Positions 53,727 to 61,973 of a stretch of DNA of 64,000 nt are shown piece after piece. Each line of letters opens with the position of its first letter. Within the stretch, counting starts at the first letter, position 1. The DNA comes from JAODBQ01 sp047602055 (lineage in GTDB: Bacteria > Actinomycetota > Acidimicrobiia > Acidimicrobiales > Ilumatobacteraceae): assembly GCA_047602055.1 (NCBI GenBank), contig JASGIG010000001.1, forward strand, positions 4,650,001 to 4,714,000, read 5' to 3'. The notes under the pieces are model-generated. The model did no database searches, had not been told where the DNA came from, and saw only the letters and a program-made list of their open reading frames with translations. The position numbers were made by a program, and so were the translations under genes.

Positions 53727-54308
53727 TCAGGCACCGGCGACGACGCCGGCGGCGACCGCGGCATCTCGGTAGGCGACGGCGAGCGACGCCGTCGTCTCGT
53801 GGGCGTTCAGGCCGCTCGGGTTGGGCAGCACCCACAGCTCGGCGCCGGCCAGGTCGTGCGGCTGGCGGCCGACCTTCGTGGCCGGGCGGGCGAACGCCGC
53901 CCGATATGCCGTCAGCCCGAGCACGGCGACGACCGCCGGGCGCACGCGGGACACCAGCTCGACCAGCCGCTCGCCGCCGGCGCGCAGCTGCTCGCGGGTC
54001 AGCTCGTCGGCGCGCGCCGTCGCCACGGGGACGATGTTGGTGATCCCGACGCCCTTCTCGTCCAGCTCGGCGCGCGCCGCCTCCGGCATCCCGGCGCTGG
54101 CGTCGACCACCGTGCTGGTGATCCCGGCAGCGTGCAGTGCCGGCCAGAAGCGGTTCCCCGGACGGGCGAAGTGGGCGTTCGCCGCGGCCGTCCACAGCCC
54201 CGGGTTGATGCCGACGAACAGCAGCCGCACGTGCGGCCCGATCAGGTCGTCGACCGTCGCCCCCTCGTGAGCGAGCAGCTCGTCGCGGCTGAACCGCCCC
54301 GCCGCCAT
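53727..54308 (-). CDS. mug: Mismatch-specific uracil/thymine-DNA glycosylase (Mug-like)
   Basis: The 193-residue protein contains LLFVGINPGLWTA and HFARPGNRFWPAL, where the Asn activates water. Further on are GITNIVPVATA and the C-terminal LPNPSGLNAHET, which inserts into DNA. These are the signature motifs of the Mug/TDG family that removes uracil or thymine paired with guanine. Length and motif order match. It is transcribed alone, with a dispersed repeat upstream. Confidence 0.92.
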   Translation of the reverse strand: MAAGRFSRDELLAHEGATVDDLIGPHVRLLFVGINPGLWTAAANAHFARPGNRFWPALHAAGITSTVVDASAGMPEAARAELDEKGVGITNIVPVATARADELTREQLRAGGERLVELVSRVRPAVVAVLGLTAYRAAFARPATKVGRQPHDLAGAELWVLPNPSGLNAHETTASLAVAYRDAAVAAGVVAGA

Positions 54309-54362
54309 CAGGACGTCAGCGGCGCCGCGAACACGCCGGCCAGGTTCGGCAATGTCACCGCC

Positions 54363-54453
54363 GATCCGACACGCGGCGAGTGGCGAAGCGCAGCGGCGCC
54401 GGCGAGCACGGCAGGCGAAGCGGAGCCGCTCTGCGGCGACCGGAGCACGAACG
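54363..54453 (+). repeat. Dispersed structured repeat, copy C
   Basis: The copy starts GATCCGACACGCGGCGAG, continues GCGCCGGCGAGCACGGCAGG, has the stem GCCGC-TCT-GCGGC, and ends CGGAGCACGAACGTC. It lies in the gap between the mug gene and the end of the CHAT operon. The stem has the same shape as in copies A and B; A uses different base pairs. Confidence 0.6.
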
Positions 54454-54909
54454 TCAACGAGTGATCCAGGGGGTGACGAGGCGACCGACGACGCGGAGGC
54501 GGATCGGGCCGTGAGGCACGTGGGCCCGGAAGCGGCCGTACTCGTCGACCTCGGCGCTGACGATCGTGCCGTCGAAGCGCTCGACGTCGAGCGTCTGGTC
54601 GCCGGCCGGGGTCAGCTGGCCGACGAGCGTCAGCCCGTTGCTGTGCAGCTCGACGTCGAGGGTCAGGTGGTCGTTGACGAAGCTCAGCAGGCGGGTCTCG
54701 ACGTCGACGGCGCGCATCGCGGCCAGCTCGGCTTCGTCGGCGGAATCGAACACCAGCGCGGCGAGCTCCTCGTTCAGCGTGTCGAGCTCGACCGCGGCGT
54801 ACGCCGCCGTGACCGCCTCGTCGGGGACCGCTTCGGCACGGTCCAACGCCGCGCCGAGGAGGGCGAGGAAGACGTCGTCGTCGTCGAGGTCGTGGGTGGT
54901 GTTCATCAT
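54454..54909 (-). CDS. Small beta-rich protein of the CHAT/sigma operon
   Basis: The 151-residue protein has an acidic helical N-terminus and a C-terminal beta-sandwich-like part (LTLVGQLTPAGDQTL, then VSAEVDEYGRFRAHVP) that resembles carboxypeptidase-regulatory or Ig-like folds. Its ATG shares one base with the stop of the sigma gene (TGATG). Proteins of this size commonly follow a sigma factor and a CHAT protein in actinobacteria, but I know of no assigned activity. A role as anti-sigma or as a protease substrate is possible and untested. Confidence 0.65.
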   Translation of the reverse strand: MMNTTHDLDDDDVFLALLGAALDRAEAVPDEAVTAAYAAVELDTLNEELAALVFDSADEAELAAMRAVDVETRLLSFVNDHLTLDVELHSNGLTLVGQLTPAGDQTLDVERFDGTIVSAEVDEYGRFRAHVPHGPIRLRVVGRLVTPWITR

Positions 54910-55484
54910 CAGAACCTGCTTCCGCCAGAGGTGAATGGGGCCAACTCGGGGCTGTTGCGCAACCGTTCGAGGCAGCGCTGGCGCAGCGGTCCGATCGACC
55001 CACGGGGGATGTCGAGGAGCCGACTGATCTCGTCGTAGCTGAGCGGCGGGTCGGCCGTCAGCAACCGCATCAGAGCCTGGGACTGCGGGTTGAGGCGGGC
55101 GAACGCGGCGTGCAACGCCGCGTGCAGCTCGCCGGCCACCACGTGGTCGGGCTCCTCCACGGTCGGCGTCTGACGCAGCCCGATGGATTCCATCGGGACC
55201 GTGTTGCGACGCCGCCGGAAGATCGTGTGCGCCTCGTTGCGCGCCGTCGTGGCCACCCAGCCGGGGAGCTTCTCCAGCTCACGGATGGTCCCGAGGTGCT
55301 CGTACAGCCGGAAGAACGTCGACGCGAACGCGTCCTTGCGGTCCTCTTCGGACAGGTCGTAGCCGTAGAGGACCTTCCAGGCGACGCCCTTCAGGCGCTC
55401 GACCAGGGCCCGCCAGGCTTCCTGATCGTGCTCGATGGCCCGCGTCGCCAGCTCCGGGAGCGGGATCGACGTGTCGTGGGCCAC
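54909..55484 (-). CDS. Sigma-70-like (ECF-type) RNA polymerase sigma factor
   Basis: The 191-residue product from GTG 55484 has region 2 (FRLYEHLGTIRELEKLPGWV, then TTARNEAHTIFRRRR) and region 4 (LSYDEISRLLDIPRGSIGPL with RQRCLERLR). Together these form the minimal two-domain ECF sigma factor. It begins 10 nt after the stop of the CHAT gene, so both are on one transcript. It may activate its own operon and the divergent subtilase gene. No classical anti-sigma factor with membrane helices is adjacent. Confidence 0.85.
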   Translation of the reverse strand: MAHDTSIPLPELATRAIEHDQEAWRALVERLKGVAWKVLYGYDLSEEDRKDAFASTFFRLYEHLGTIRELEKLPGWVATTARNEAHTIFRRRRNTVPMESIGLRQTPTVEEPDHVVAGELHAALHAAFARLNPQSQALMRLLTADPPLSYDEISRLLDIPRGSIGPLRQRCLERLRNSPELAPFTSGGSRF

Positions 55485-55494
55485 CTCAGCCAGC

Positions 55495-58260
55495 CTAGGC
55501 GCCGGCACCGTCGTCGTCCTGGAGGTCGGGATCGCTGCGCACAGCCCACAGACGTCGCTGCTCGGCGGCGGATACACCGGATCGGCGGCGTTCCCGGCGA
55601 CCGATGCACAGGAACGACGCGCCAGCGGCGACCAGGCACGGGTCGTCGGCGGTGACGGCGCGGTCGGCAACGGCGCGCAGCGCGGCCTGGGGGGTGGCGC
55701 CTGCGGCCAGCGCGCTGTGCAGGTCGATGGCGAACGCCCGCGTCGAGGCGTCGCGCACCGGCAGGATCGGGGCGACGACGGTGCGTACGCCCAGCGCCAG
55801 CAGCGCCACGCTCGTGCCGAGCAGCTCGTCGCCGAGGTACACGCCGGCGCGGGCGGCACTGCACGCCGACAGGACGACCACCCGCGGGCTGTGGGCCAGC
55901 CGCTGCAGGTCGTGGACGAACAGCGGTCCGTCGTCCAGGCGCAGGGCGGAGAACATCGGGTTGTCGGCGCGGAACGAGCCGTGCGCGGCGATGTGGGCAA
56001 GGCCGGCGCGCTCCATCCCGGCGAGTGCGGCGGCGGTCGTCGCCGACTCGCCGAGCAGCACCTCAGGACGGGCGGCGGCGTGCACGCCGGCGACGGCGAC
56101 CACCTCGGCGGCCGCGTGCGGCAGGTCCGGCCCGTGGACGAGCAGCGTGCCGGTGCTGTGTGCCTCGGCGACGTCGTCACCGATCCACCAGGCCGCGCTC
56201 GGCGAGACCTGGACACCGGCCCGCCCGATCAACCCGGGCAGCGCCGACCAGGGGACGGCGTGCAGCGCCCCGGTCGGCACGATGACGATCTCGTCGGCGT
56301 CGAGGCGCAGTGGCGCGAGCAGCGCCGCGTCGAGATCGGCGACGGTGCGCCGGTGCTGTTCGAGCACGGCTGCCGCGCGCGGGTGCTCGGCAGGGGTCGA
56401 CGCCAGCCGCCTGATCGAGAACAGCGCGTGGTCGACGAGCGCCAGCACCCGCTCGCGCCCGTCGAGCCGGACGACCTCGACGCGCTCGCCGGCGACGACG
56501 ACGGCATGGATGTGCCCGTCGAGGTCGACGTACTCGACGAGCGCGGCACTGCCGAGCGCGCTGCGCAGCACGTCGACGTCGAGCTTCGCGGCGACGGCCC
56601 GCGGGTCGCCCTGGACCAGGCGGGTGGCGGCGGTGATCCGCTGCTCCAGGCGGCGCGCCTCGGCGTGCAGCGTCGCGCTCACCTCGTCGTCGGGCACCGG
56701 CGCACCGTCGCCGATGCCGTGCAGCTGGCGGCCGATGAGGCGCAGCTCGGCGAGGTCGTGGTCGACGTCGTCGGCCGCGCCGATCGTCGCCGTGCGCGCC
56801 GCCAGCGAACCGGCACGCCACCGCTCGACGGCCACGAGCACGTCGGTCGCCCGGCCCCCGTCCATCGCCAGTCGCAGGCCGAGCTCGGCGAGCTCCACGC
56901 CGTCGGCCGCGGCGCGGGCGCGCAGCTCGCTGGCGCCGAGCGAGGCACGGTGACGGTCGACGACGCGCAGCCCGGCGTCGATCGCCCGCTGCGCCGCCGC
57001 CGGCCGCGCGTCCAGCAGGCGCAGGAGCGCTGTCGCGTGCCAGGCCGCGGCGCGGACGCGGACGCTGGCGCGGCGGTGCACGCTCGTCACCCGGCTCAGC
57101 GCGTCGCGAGCCAGGTCGACCTCGCCGACCATCGCCGCGACCGTGCCGAGGCGCACGAGCACCTCGGCCGACTCCGCCGGCCAGCCCATGCGGTCGAGCG
57201 TCGACGCGGCGGCCTGCAGCGTGGGGATGGCGTGCTGCGGGTCGGCCTCCGACGTGGCCAGCGCCCGGAGGTAGTCGGCCAGCGCCGTCCACGGCTCGCG
57301 CCCCGCGTCGCGGAACAGCGCCGCGGCGCGACCGGCGGCGAGCGCAGCCTGTTCGGGGGCGTGCAGCTGGATGTGGGCCCGCGCCGCCAGCAGCTCGGCG
57401 TCGGCCTGCTGATGGACGTTGCCGGTGGCGACGCCGTCGTCGATGGACCGCAACGCGATCGCCAGCGCCTCCTCGGGGAAGCCCGCGGCGAGCAGGAGCC
57501 GGCACTCGTCGGCGTCGAGCTCGAAGCCGATCCGCCCCGGCGAACCGAGCTCGGCATAGCGGGCACGCGCCGCGGCGAACGCGGCGAGCGCCTGCGGGAA
57601 GCGGCCGAGCAGGAAGTCGAGGTAGCCGAGGTTGTGCGCGGCCACCGCGGCCATCAGCCCCTGGTCGTGCTCGGCGGCGAGCGCGGCGGCGGCTTCCAGG
57701 TCGCGGCGCACCTCGCGCAGCCGCCCGACCTGCAGCAGGGTGACGCCGCGGTTGAGCAAGAGGCGCATCTCGCCGATCGGGTCGTGCTCAGCGCGCAGCA
57801 GGTCGAGTGCCTGGTCGGAGGCATCGAGCGCCGCGTCGGTCCGACCGATCGTCGTCAGGATGAATGCCCGTTGGGTGAGCAACCGGCCGAGCACCGCACC
57901 GTGGACGTGCGGCTCGGCTTCGGCGAGCCGGCCGAGCGCGCCGGCGTGGTCACCGAGCAGCGCCATCGTCAGCGCCTGGCTCATCATGATCTGCGGGGTG
58001 CGGCTGTCGAGCTCGCCGGCCAGCTCCAACGCTCGTTCGAACGCGGCCATCGCCTCGGGCAACCGGCCCTCGTCGTGGCGCAACCGGCCGAGACCCCAGA
58101 AGGCGACGACCAGCGCGCCGGCACCGGCCGACAAGTCGGCGACCACCGAGTCCAGGAGCCGAGCGGCAGCCGCGGGGTCGGCATGCACCTGATCGAAGCC
58201 CGTTTGGGCAGCGGCTACGACGGCATCCTGCGCGGCGGGCGTCTGGTCGGTGTCTGCCAT
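55495..58260 (-). CDS. TPR-CHAT protein (caspase-like protease)
   Basis: From ATG 58260, with GGCGAGGA upstream, the protein has 921 residues. The first ~560 residues are TPR-like helical repeats rich in Ala and Leu (for example LPEAMAAFERALELAGELD). The C-terminal ~320 residues form a CHAT domain with the catalytic His in LAHIAAHGSFRADNP and Cys in VVVLSACSAARAG. CHAT proteases are related to separase and caspases and act in bacterial immunity or programmed cell death. The sigma factor and the small beta protein follow in the operon; the subtilase is divergent. Cleavage targets are unknown. Confidence 0.88.
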   Translation of the reverse strand: MADTDQTPAAQDAVVAAAQTGFDQVHADPAAAARLLDSVVADLSAGAGALVVAFWGLGRLRHDEGRLPEAMAAFERALELAGELDSRTPQIMMSQALTMALLGDHAGALGRLAEAEPHVHGAVLGRLLTQRAFILTTIGRTDAALDASDQALDLLRAEHDPIGEMRLLLNRGVTLLQVGRLREVRRDLEAAAALAAEHDQGLMAAVAAHNLGYLDFLLGRFPQALAAFAAARARYAELGSPGRIGFELDADECRLLLAAGFPEEALAIALRSIDDGVATGNVHQQADAELLAARAHIQLHAPEQAALAAGRAAALFRDAGREPWTALADYLRALATSEADPQHAIPTLQAAASTLDRMGWPAESAEVLVRLGTVAAMVGEVDLARDALSRVTSVHRRASVRVRAAAWHATALLRLLDARPAAAQRAIDAGLRVVDRHRASLGASELRARAAADGVELAELGLRLAMDGGRATDVLVAVERWRAGSLAARTATIGAADDVDHDLAELRLIGRQLHGIGDGAPVPDDEVSATLHAEARRLEQRITAATRLVQGDPRAVAAKLDVDVLRSALGSAALVEYVDLDGHIHAVVVAGERVEVVRLDGRERVLALVDHALFSIRRLASTPAEHPRAAAVLEQHRRTVADLDAALLAPLRLDADEIVIVPTGALHAVPWSALPGLIGRAGVQVSPSAAWWIGDDVAEAHSTGTLLVHGPDLPHAAAEVVAVAGVHAAARPEVLLGESATTAAALAGMERAGLAHIAAHGSFRADNPMFSALRLDDGPLFVHDLQRLAHSPRVVVLSACSAARAGVYLGDELLGTSVALLALGVRTVVAPILPVRDASTRAFAIDLHSALAAGATPQAALRAVADRAVTADDPCLVAAGASFLCIGRRERRRSGVSAAEQRRLWAVRSDPDLQDDDGAGA

Positions 58261-58307
58261 GCTGATGTCCTCGCCGCGCCTGTCGGCACCGTACCGGAAC
58301 CGCCCGG

Positions 58308-59751
58308 ATGGAGATGAAGATGACGGACTCGAACCAACCCTTGCCCCCACCCGACGGTGACACCCGTCGGCGCTCCCGCGACCAGGCCCAGCCGCGCGAC
58401 GTGTGGCGCTCGACGATCCGCTTCGTCGGCGGTGCCGGCGGCTATGCGTACCGGCCGGGCGAGATGATCGTCGAGACCGCCGCGGTCGAGCCGCTGCCGC
58501 GCCCGCTACAGCAGCCGCAAGGACCTGTTCGTCGACGACGTCGGCATCGGCGGCCTGCAACTGGTTCGCAACGTCGACGAGACGCACAACGACGTCCGCA
58601 CCGTGCGCGCCCAGCGCCTGCAGGCCTGGCCGAACTACGTGCTGTTCGCCACCGGCGACCGCCCGACGGTCAGCGCCAACCCGGTGATGATGGGCAACCC
58701 GGTCATGATGGGCAACCCGGTGATGATGGGCAACCCGGTGATGATGGGCAACCCGGTGATGATGGGCAACCCCTCGATGCCGGGCGGTGGCAGCTGGGGC
58801 GCGCCGTGTGCGTGCTGCCGGCACGCCCCCTGTTGTTGCGCCGGCGGCGTCAGCACGCAGCCCGTCCCGCGGGGCAGCTCGGTCGAGCCGGCGCGCGCCG
58901 AGCCGTGGCTGGAGCGGCCGGGCGCGGGCATCGGCGCCCGCTGCCGGGTGGTGGTGCTCGACACCGGCCTCGCCGGGGTCGATCGCGGCGGCAAGTACCT
59001 CGGCAGCCTCCCCGACGTGGCGGCGCGGGCCGCCGAGGCGTGGGGTCCGAGCAAGGCCGGCGTGACGACCGACAACTTCGACGGTCCCGACGAGAACGAC
59101 GACGACTGGCTCGACCCGGTGTCCGGCCACGGCACGTTCATCGCCACGCTCATCGCCCGCCTGGCCCGCGGCAGCGAGGTCACCGTCGGGCGGGTGCTGG
59201 AGACCACCGGTGAGGGCAACGACGCCGACGTCGCGTTCCGCATCGCTCAGCTGCTCACCGACCCGCCGGAGATCCTGTGCCTGTCGATGTCCTGCTACAC
59301 CGACGAGGACAAGCCCCCGCCCGGCCTGGCGTCGGCGATTGCCGCGCTGCAGAGCGCCGGCACGGTGGTGGTCGCGTCGGCCGGCAACGACTCGACGTGC
59401 CGGCAGTCGTGGCCGGCTGCGCTGCCCGACGTCGTCGCCGTCGGCGCGCTCGGCCCGACCGGTCCGGCGGCGTTCACCAACTTCGGCCCGTGGGTGCGCG
59501 CCTGCGCCCCGGGCGTCGACGTCGTCAGTCACTTCTTCGACGGCGTCGAGCGGTTGAACCCGGACCCGACGCAGTACCTCGGCTGGGCGTCGTGGTGCGG
59601 CACGTCGTTCGCCGCCCCGATCGTCGCCGGCGCCATCGCCCGCGAGATCCGGCTGAACGGCCTGTCGCCGACGGCCGCCGCGGAGCGGGTCGTCGACGAT
59701 CCGCGGCTGTTCCGGCTGCCGTACCTGGGCACCGTCGTCAACCTGCACTGA
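58308..59751 (+). pseudogene. CHAT-associated subtilisin-like protease with NPVMMG repeats, frameshifted
   Basis: The start (MEMKMTDSNQPLPPP) lies 47 bp from the CHAT gene start on the other strand. A one-base shift at about 58495-58505 separates the first 60 residues (RFVGGAGGYAYRPGEMIVE) from the rest. After it come LFVDDVGIGGLQLVRNV, five NPVMMG repeats, a Cys-rich spot (CACCRHAPCCC), and an S8 domain with Asp (VVVLDTGLAG), His (SGHGTFIATL), Asn (ASAGNDS) and Ser (CGTSFAAPIVAG). There is no signal peptide, so it acts inside the cell. All catalytic residues are present. Confidence 0.8.
58678..58785 (+). repeat. 18-bp tandem coding repeat (NPVMMG)
   Basis: Five copies of an 18-bp unit (AACCCGGTGATGATGGGC, one with a silent change) and a sixth diverged copy encode NPVMMG repeats in the S8 protease. 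The near-identity at DNA level indicates recent expansion by slippage. Confidence 0.9.
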
Positions 59752-59947
59752 CACGCCGGCGTTCCGGTCACCGCCAGAACACGACTGTTCGCATCCGGCA
59801 GTGACCGGATCGACCGGGCCGAACCCCGCCGCCCGCGCTCTGGTCACCACCAGGACGTGACGGTGCCGGTTCCGGCGGGGACCGGATCGCCGCGGCACGG
59901 CGTGCCGCCGCCCATGCGCGACGGCACGCCGTTAGCGTGTTCCGGCC

Positions 59948-61225
59948 ATGCGCCCTGCCCGAAGACCTTCACCGCGCCTGCGGATCGTCGGTCTCCTCGG
60001 CGGCATCGCCCTCGCTGCGCTCGCCGGCTGCTCGGCGACCACGACGACGGCCGCGGGCACGACGACCTCCGCCCCGACGACCACCACGACCGCGGCGCCG
60101 ACCACCACGCGGGCGCCGACCACGTCGTCGACATCGACCACCTCGACCTCGACCACCTCGACCTCGTCGTCGACCTCGACGACGTCGACGGTCGAGCCGA
60201 CGACCACGGTCGGCCCGACCGACACCGGCGATCCCGATGCCCAGGACCCCGCCGGCACGACGGCGACGCCCCCACCGCCGATCGTCGCCCCACCGGCGCT
60301 GGGCACGCTGCCGTCGCTCGACCACACGTTCGAATCCCTGCGCAACGGCAACCTCGCCGTGTCGATCACCGTCCTGCGCGACGGCACGCCGATCTACCGG
60401 CGCGCCGGGGGCTCGACGCTCGGCGGCGGGCAGGTGACCACGACGACGCCGCTCGTCCTCGCCAGCGTCAGCAAGCTGATCACGTCGCTGACCGTCGCCC
60501 GGCTCGTCGAGCAGCACCTGATCGACCTCGACGCGCCCGTGCCGTGGACGGCGATGGGCATCGCCCACGACCCGGCGTGGGACGACGTCACGCCCCGCGA
60601 ACTGCTCTCGCACACCAGCGGCATGCCCGTCGCCCGCGACTCCTGGCTCAACGACCCCGGGTCGTCCGCGATTCCGCTCCAGCAGGCGATGGCCTCACCG
60701 CCCCACGCGACGCGCGGCACGTGGGTGTACTCGAACGGCAACTACTGCGCGCTCGGCCTGCTCGCCGAACATGCCGGCGGAGCGCCTCGCGACGTCCTCG
60801 CCCACCAGCTGGCGCTCGACGCGCTGGCGACGCCGGGCGCCCACCTGACGACAGATCCGCCGGCGCCGAACGACGGCCCGTACGCCAAGGGCGTCGCCCG
60901 GCTGGAGCGCCTCGGTGGCGCCGGAACGTGGATGGCCTCGACCGACACGATCGCCGAGATGCTCGCCGCGATCACGCCCGAGGACCAGGCGACGATGGCC
61001 TATCCGGCCGTCATGGTCGACCAGTACGGCTGGGGCCACACCGGCACCGTCGACGGCGCCAAGGCCTGTGCGTGGCGGCTGGAGGACGGTCGCACCGAGG
61101 TGGTCGCGATCGTCGCCGGCAACCGCCCGAGCAGCGGCGGCGGCCTCTGCGACCTCGTGCTCCCGGCGCTGCACCGCGACCTCGGCCTCGCCGACCTCGG
61201 CAAGCCCCACCGCCTGCCAGATTGA
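59948..61225 (+). CDS. Serine beta-lactamase-like lipoprotein (class C / esterase type)
   Basis: The 425-residue protein has a lipoprotein signal (LLGGIALAALAGCSA, lipobox LAGC) and a long Thr/Ser-rich spacer of about 65 residues. The S12 domain follows, with active-site SVSK, YSN in WVYSNGNYCA and HTG in YGWGHTGTVDG. It is probably an envelope-bound esterase, peptidase or beta-lactamase-related protein. The low-complexity spacer resembles that of the neighbouring secreted proteins and would hold the domain away from the membrane. Confidence 0.88.
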   Translation: MRPARRPSPRLRIVGLLGGIALAALAGCSATTTTAAGTTTSAPTTTTTAAPTTTRAPTTSSTSTTSTSTTSTSSSTSTTSTVEPTTTVGPTDTGDPDAQDPAGTTATPPPPIVAPPALGTLPSLDHTFESLRNGNLAVSITVLRDGTPIYRRAGGSTLGGGQVTTTTPLVLASVSKLITSLTVARLVEQHLIDLDAPVPWTAMGIAHDPAWDDVTPRELLSHTSGMPVARDSWLNDPGSSAIPLQQAMASPPHATRGTWVYSNGNYCALGLLAEHAGGAPRDVLAHQLALDALATPGAHLTTDPPAPNDGPYAKGVARLERLGGAGTWMASTDTIAEMLAAITPEDQATMAYPAVMVDQYGWGHTGTVDGAKACAWRLEDGRTEVVAIVAGNRPSSGGGLCDLVLPALHRDLGLADLGKPHRLPD

Positions 61226-61265
61226 CGTTCGTGCTCGGTCGGGGCAAAGCCCCCTCCCTGCGCCG
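61224..61265 (-). repeat. Dispersed structured repeat, partial copy E (reverse)
   Basis: In reverse complement the sequence reads CGGCGCAGGGAGGG, a GGGGC-TTT-GCCCC stem and CGACCGAGCACGAACGTC. This matches only the 3' half of the repeat family. It fills the 40-bp gap between the convergent serine hydrolase and RNase HII genes and may act there as a terminator. Confidence 0.5.
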
Positions 61266-61973
61266 TCAGAACAACGTGGCCTGGTCCACGCGGGAGACGC
61301 GGGGGACGCCGGTCCAGGGGACGTAGTTGTCCATGAACACCCAGGTGCGGCGGTGGATGGCCGACGGGCCGTAGCCGAGCAGCGCCGCCCGGTGCACCGG
61401 GCACGGGTAGCCCTTGTTCGAGTCGAAGCTCCAGTGCGGGTAGTGCTCGGCCTGCTCGCGCATGATCCGGTCGCGGGTGACCTTGGCGAGGATGCTCGCC
61501 GCGGCGACCGACAGGCACGTCGCATCCGCCTTGATCCGCCGCTCGACGTGGGCGACGTGCGGCCGCACGAAGTCCCAGTTGCCGTCGACGACCGCGGCGT
61601 CGGGCTGGATGCCGAGCCCCTCGATCGCCCGCCGCGCCGCGAGCCGTTGCGCCAGGGCCATGCCCAGCTCGTCGCACTCCTCCTGCAAGGCGGCGCCGAC
61701 GGCCCAGGCGACGCACCAGCCGGCGACGCGCTCGAACAGCACCTCGCGCTCGGCCTCGTTGAGCAGCTTGGAGTCGCGGACCTTGTTGACCCGGCGGTCG
61801 TCGGGGAGGATCGCCGCCCCGACCATCAGCGGGCCGGCCCACGCGCCGCGCCCGACCTCGTCGATGCCGACGACGATCTCGTGGCCGGCGGCGCGCAGGT
61901 CTCGTTCGACGGTGCGCGACGGCGCCCGACCGATCGTGCGCACCGGGCCGCGGCGCCTGGTCGACGCCGGCAT
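61266..61973 (-). CDS. rnhB: Ribonuclease HII
   Basis: The 235-residue protein contains VVGIDEVGRGAWAGPL with the first two acidic metal ligands, RDSKLLN, AAVVDGNWD, and IKADATCLSVAAASILAKV with the Asp of the third motif. These are diagnostic of RNase HII, which removes ribonucleotides and RNA primers from DNA. The ATG shares one base with the selD stop (TGATG), so the two are co-translated. Confidence 0.95.
   Translation of the reverse strand: MPASTRRRGPVRTIGRAPSRTVERDLRAAGHEIVVGIDEVGRGAWAGPLMVGAAILPDDRRVNKVRDSKLLNEAEREVLFERVAGWCVAWAVGAALQEECDELGMALAQRLAARRAIEGLGIQPDAAVVDGNWDFVRPHVAHVERRIKADATCLSVAAASILAKVTRDRIMREQAEHYPHWSFDSNKGYPCPVHRAALLGYGPSAIHRRTWVFMDNYVPWTGVPRVSRVDQATLF

Noticed and set aside
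58678..58785. CRISPR-like direct repeats
   Set aside because: The 18-bp units are contiguous without spacers and keep the reading frame of a protease, so they are a coding tandem repeat.
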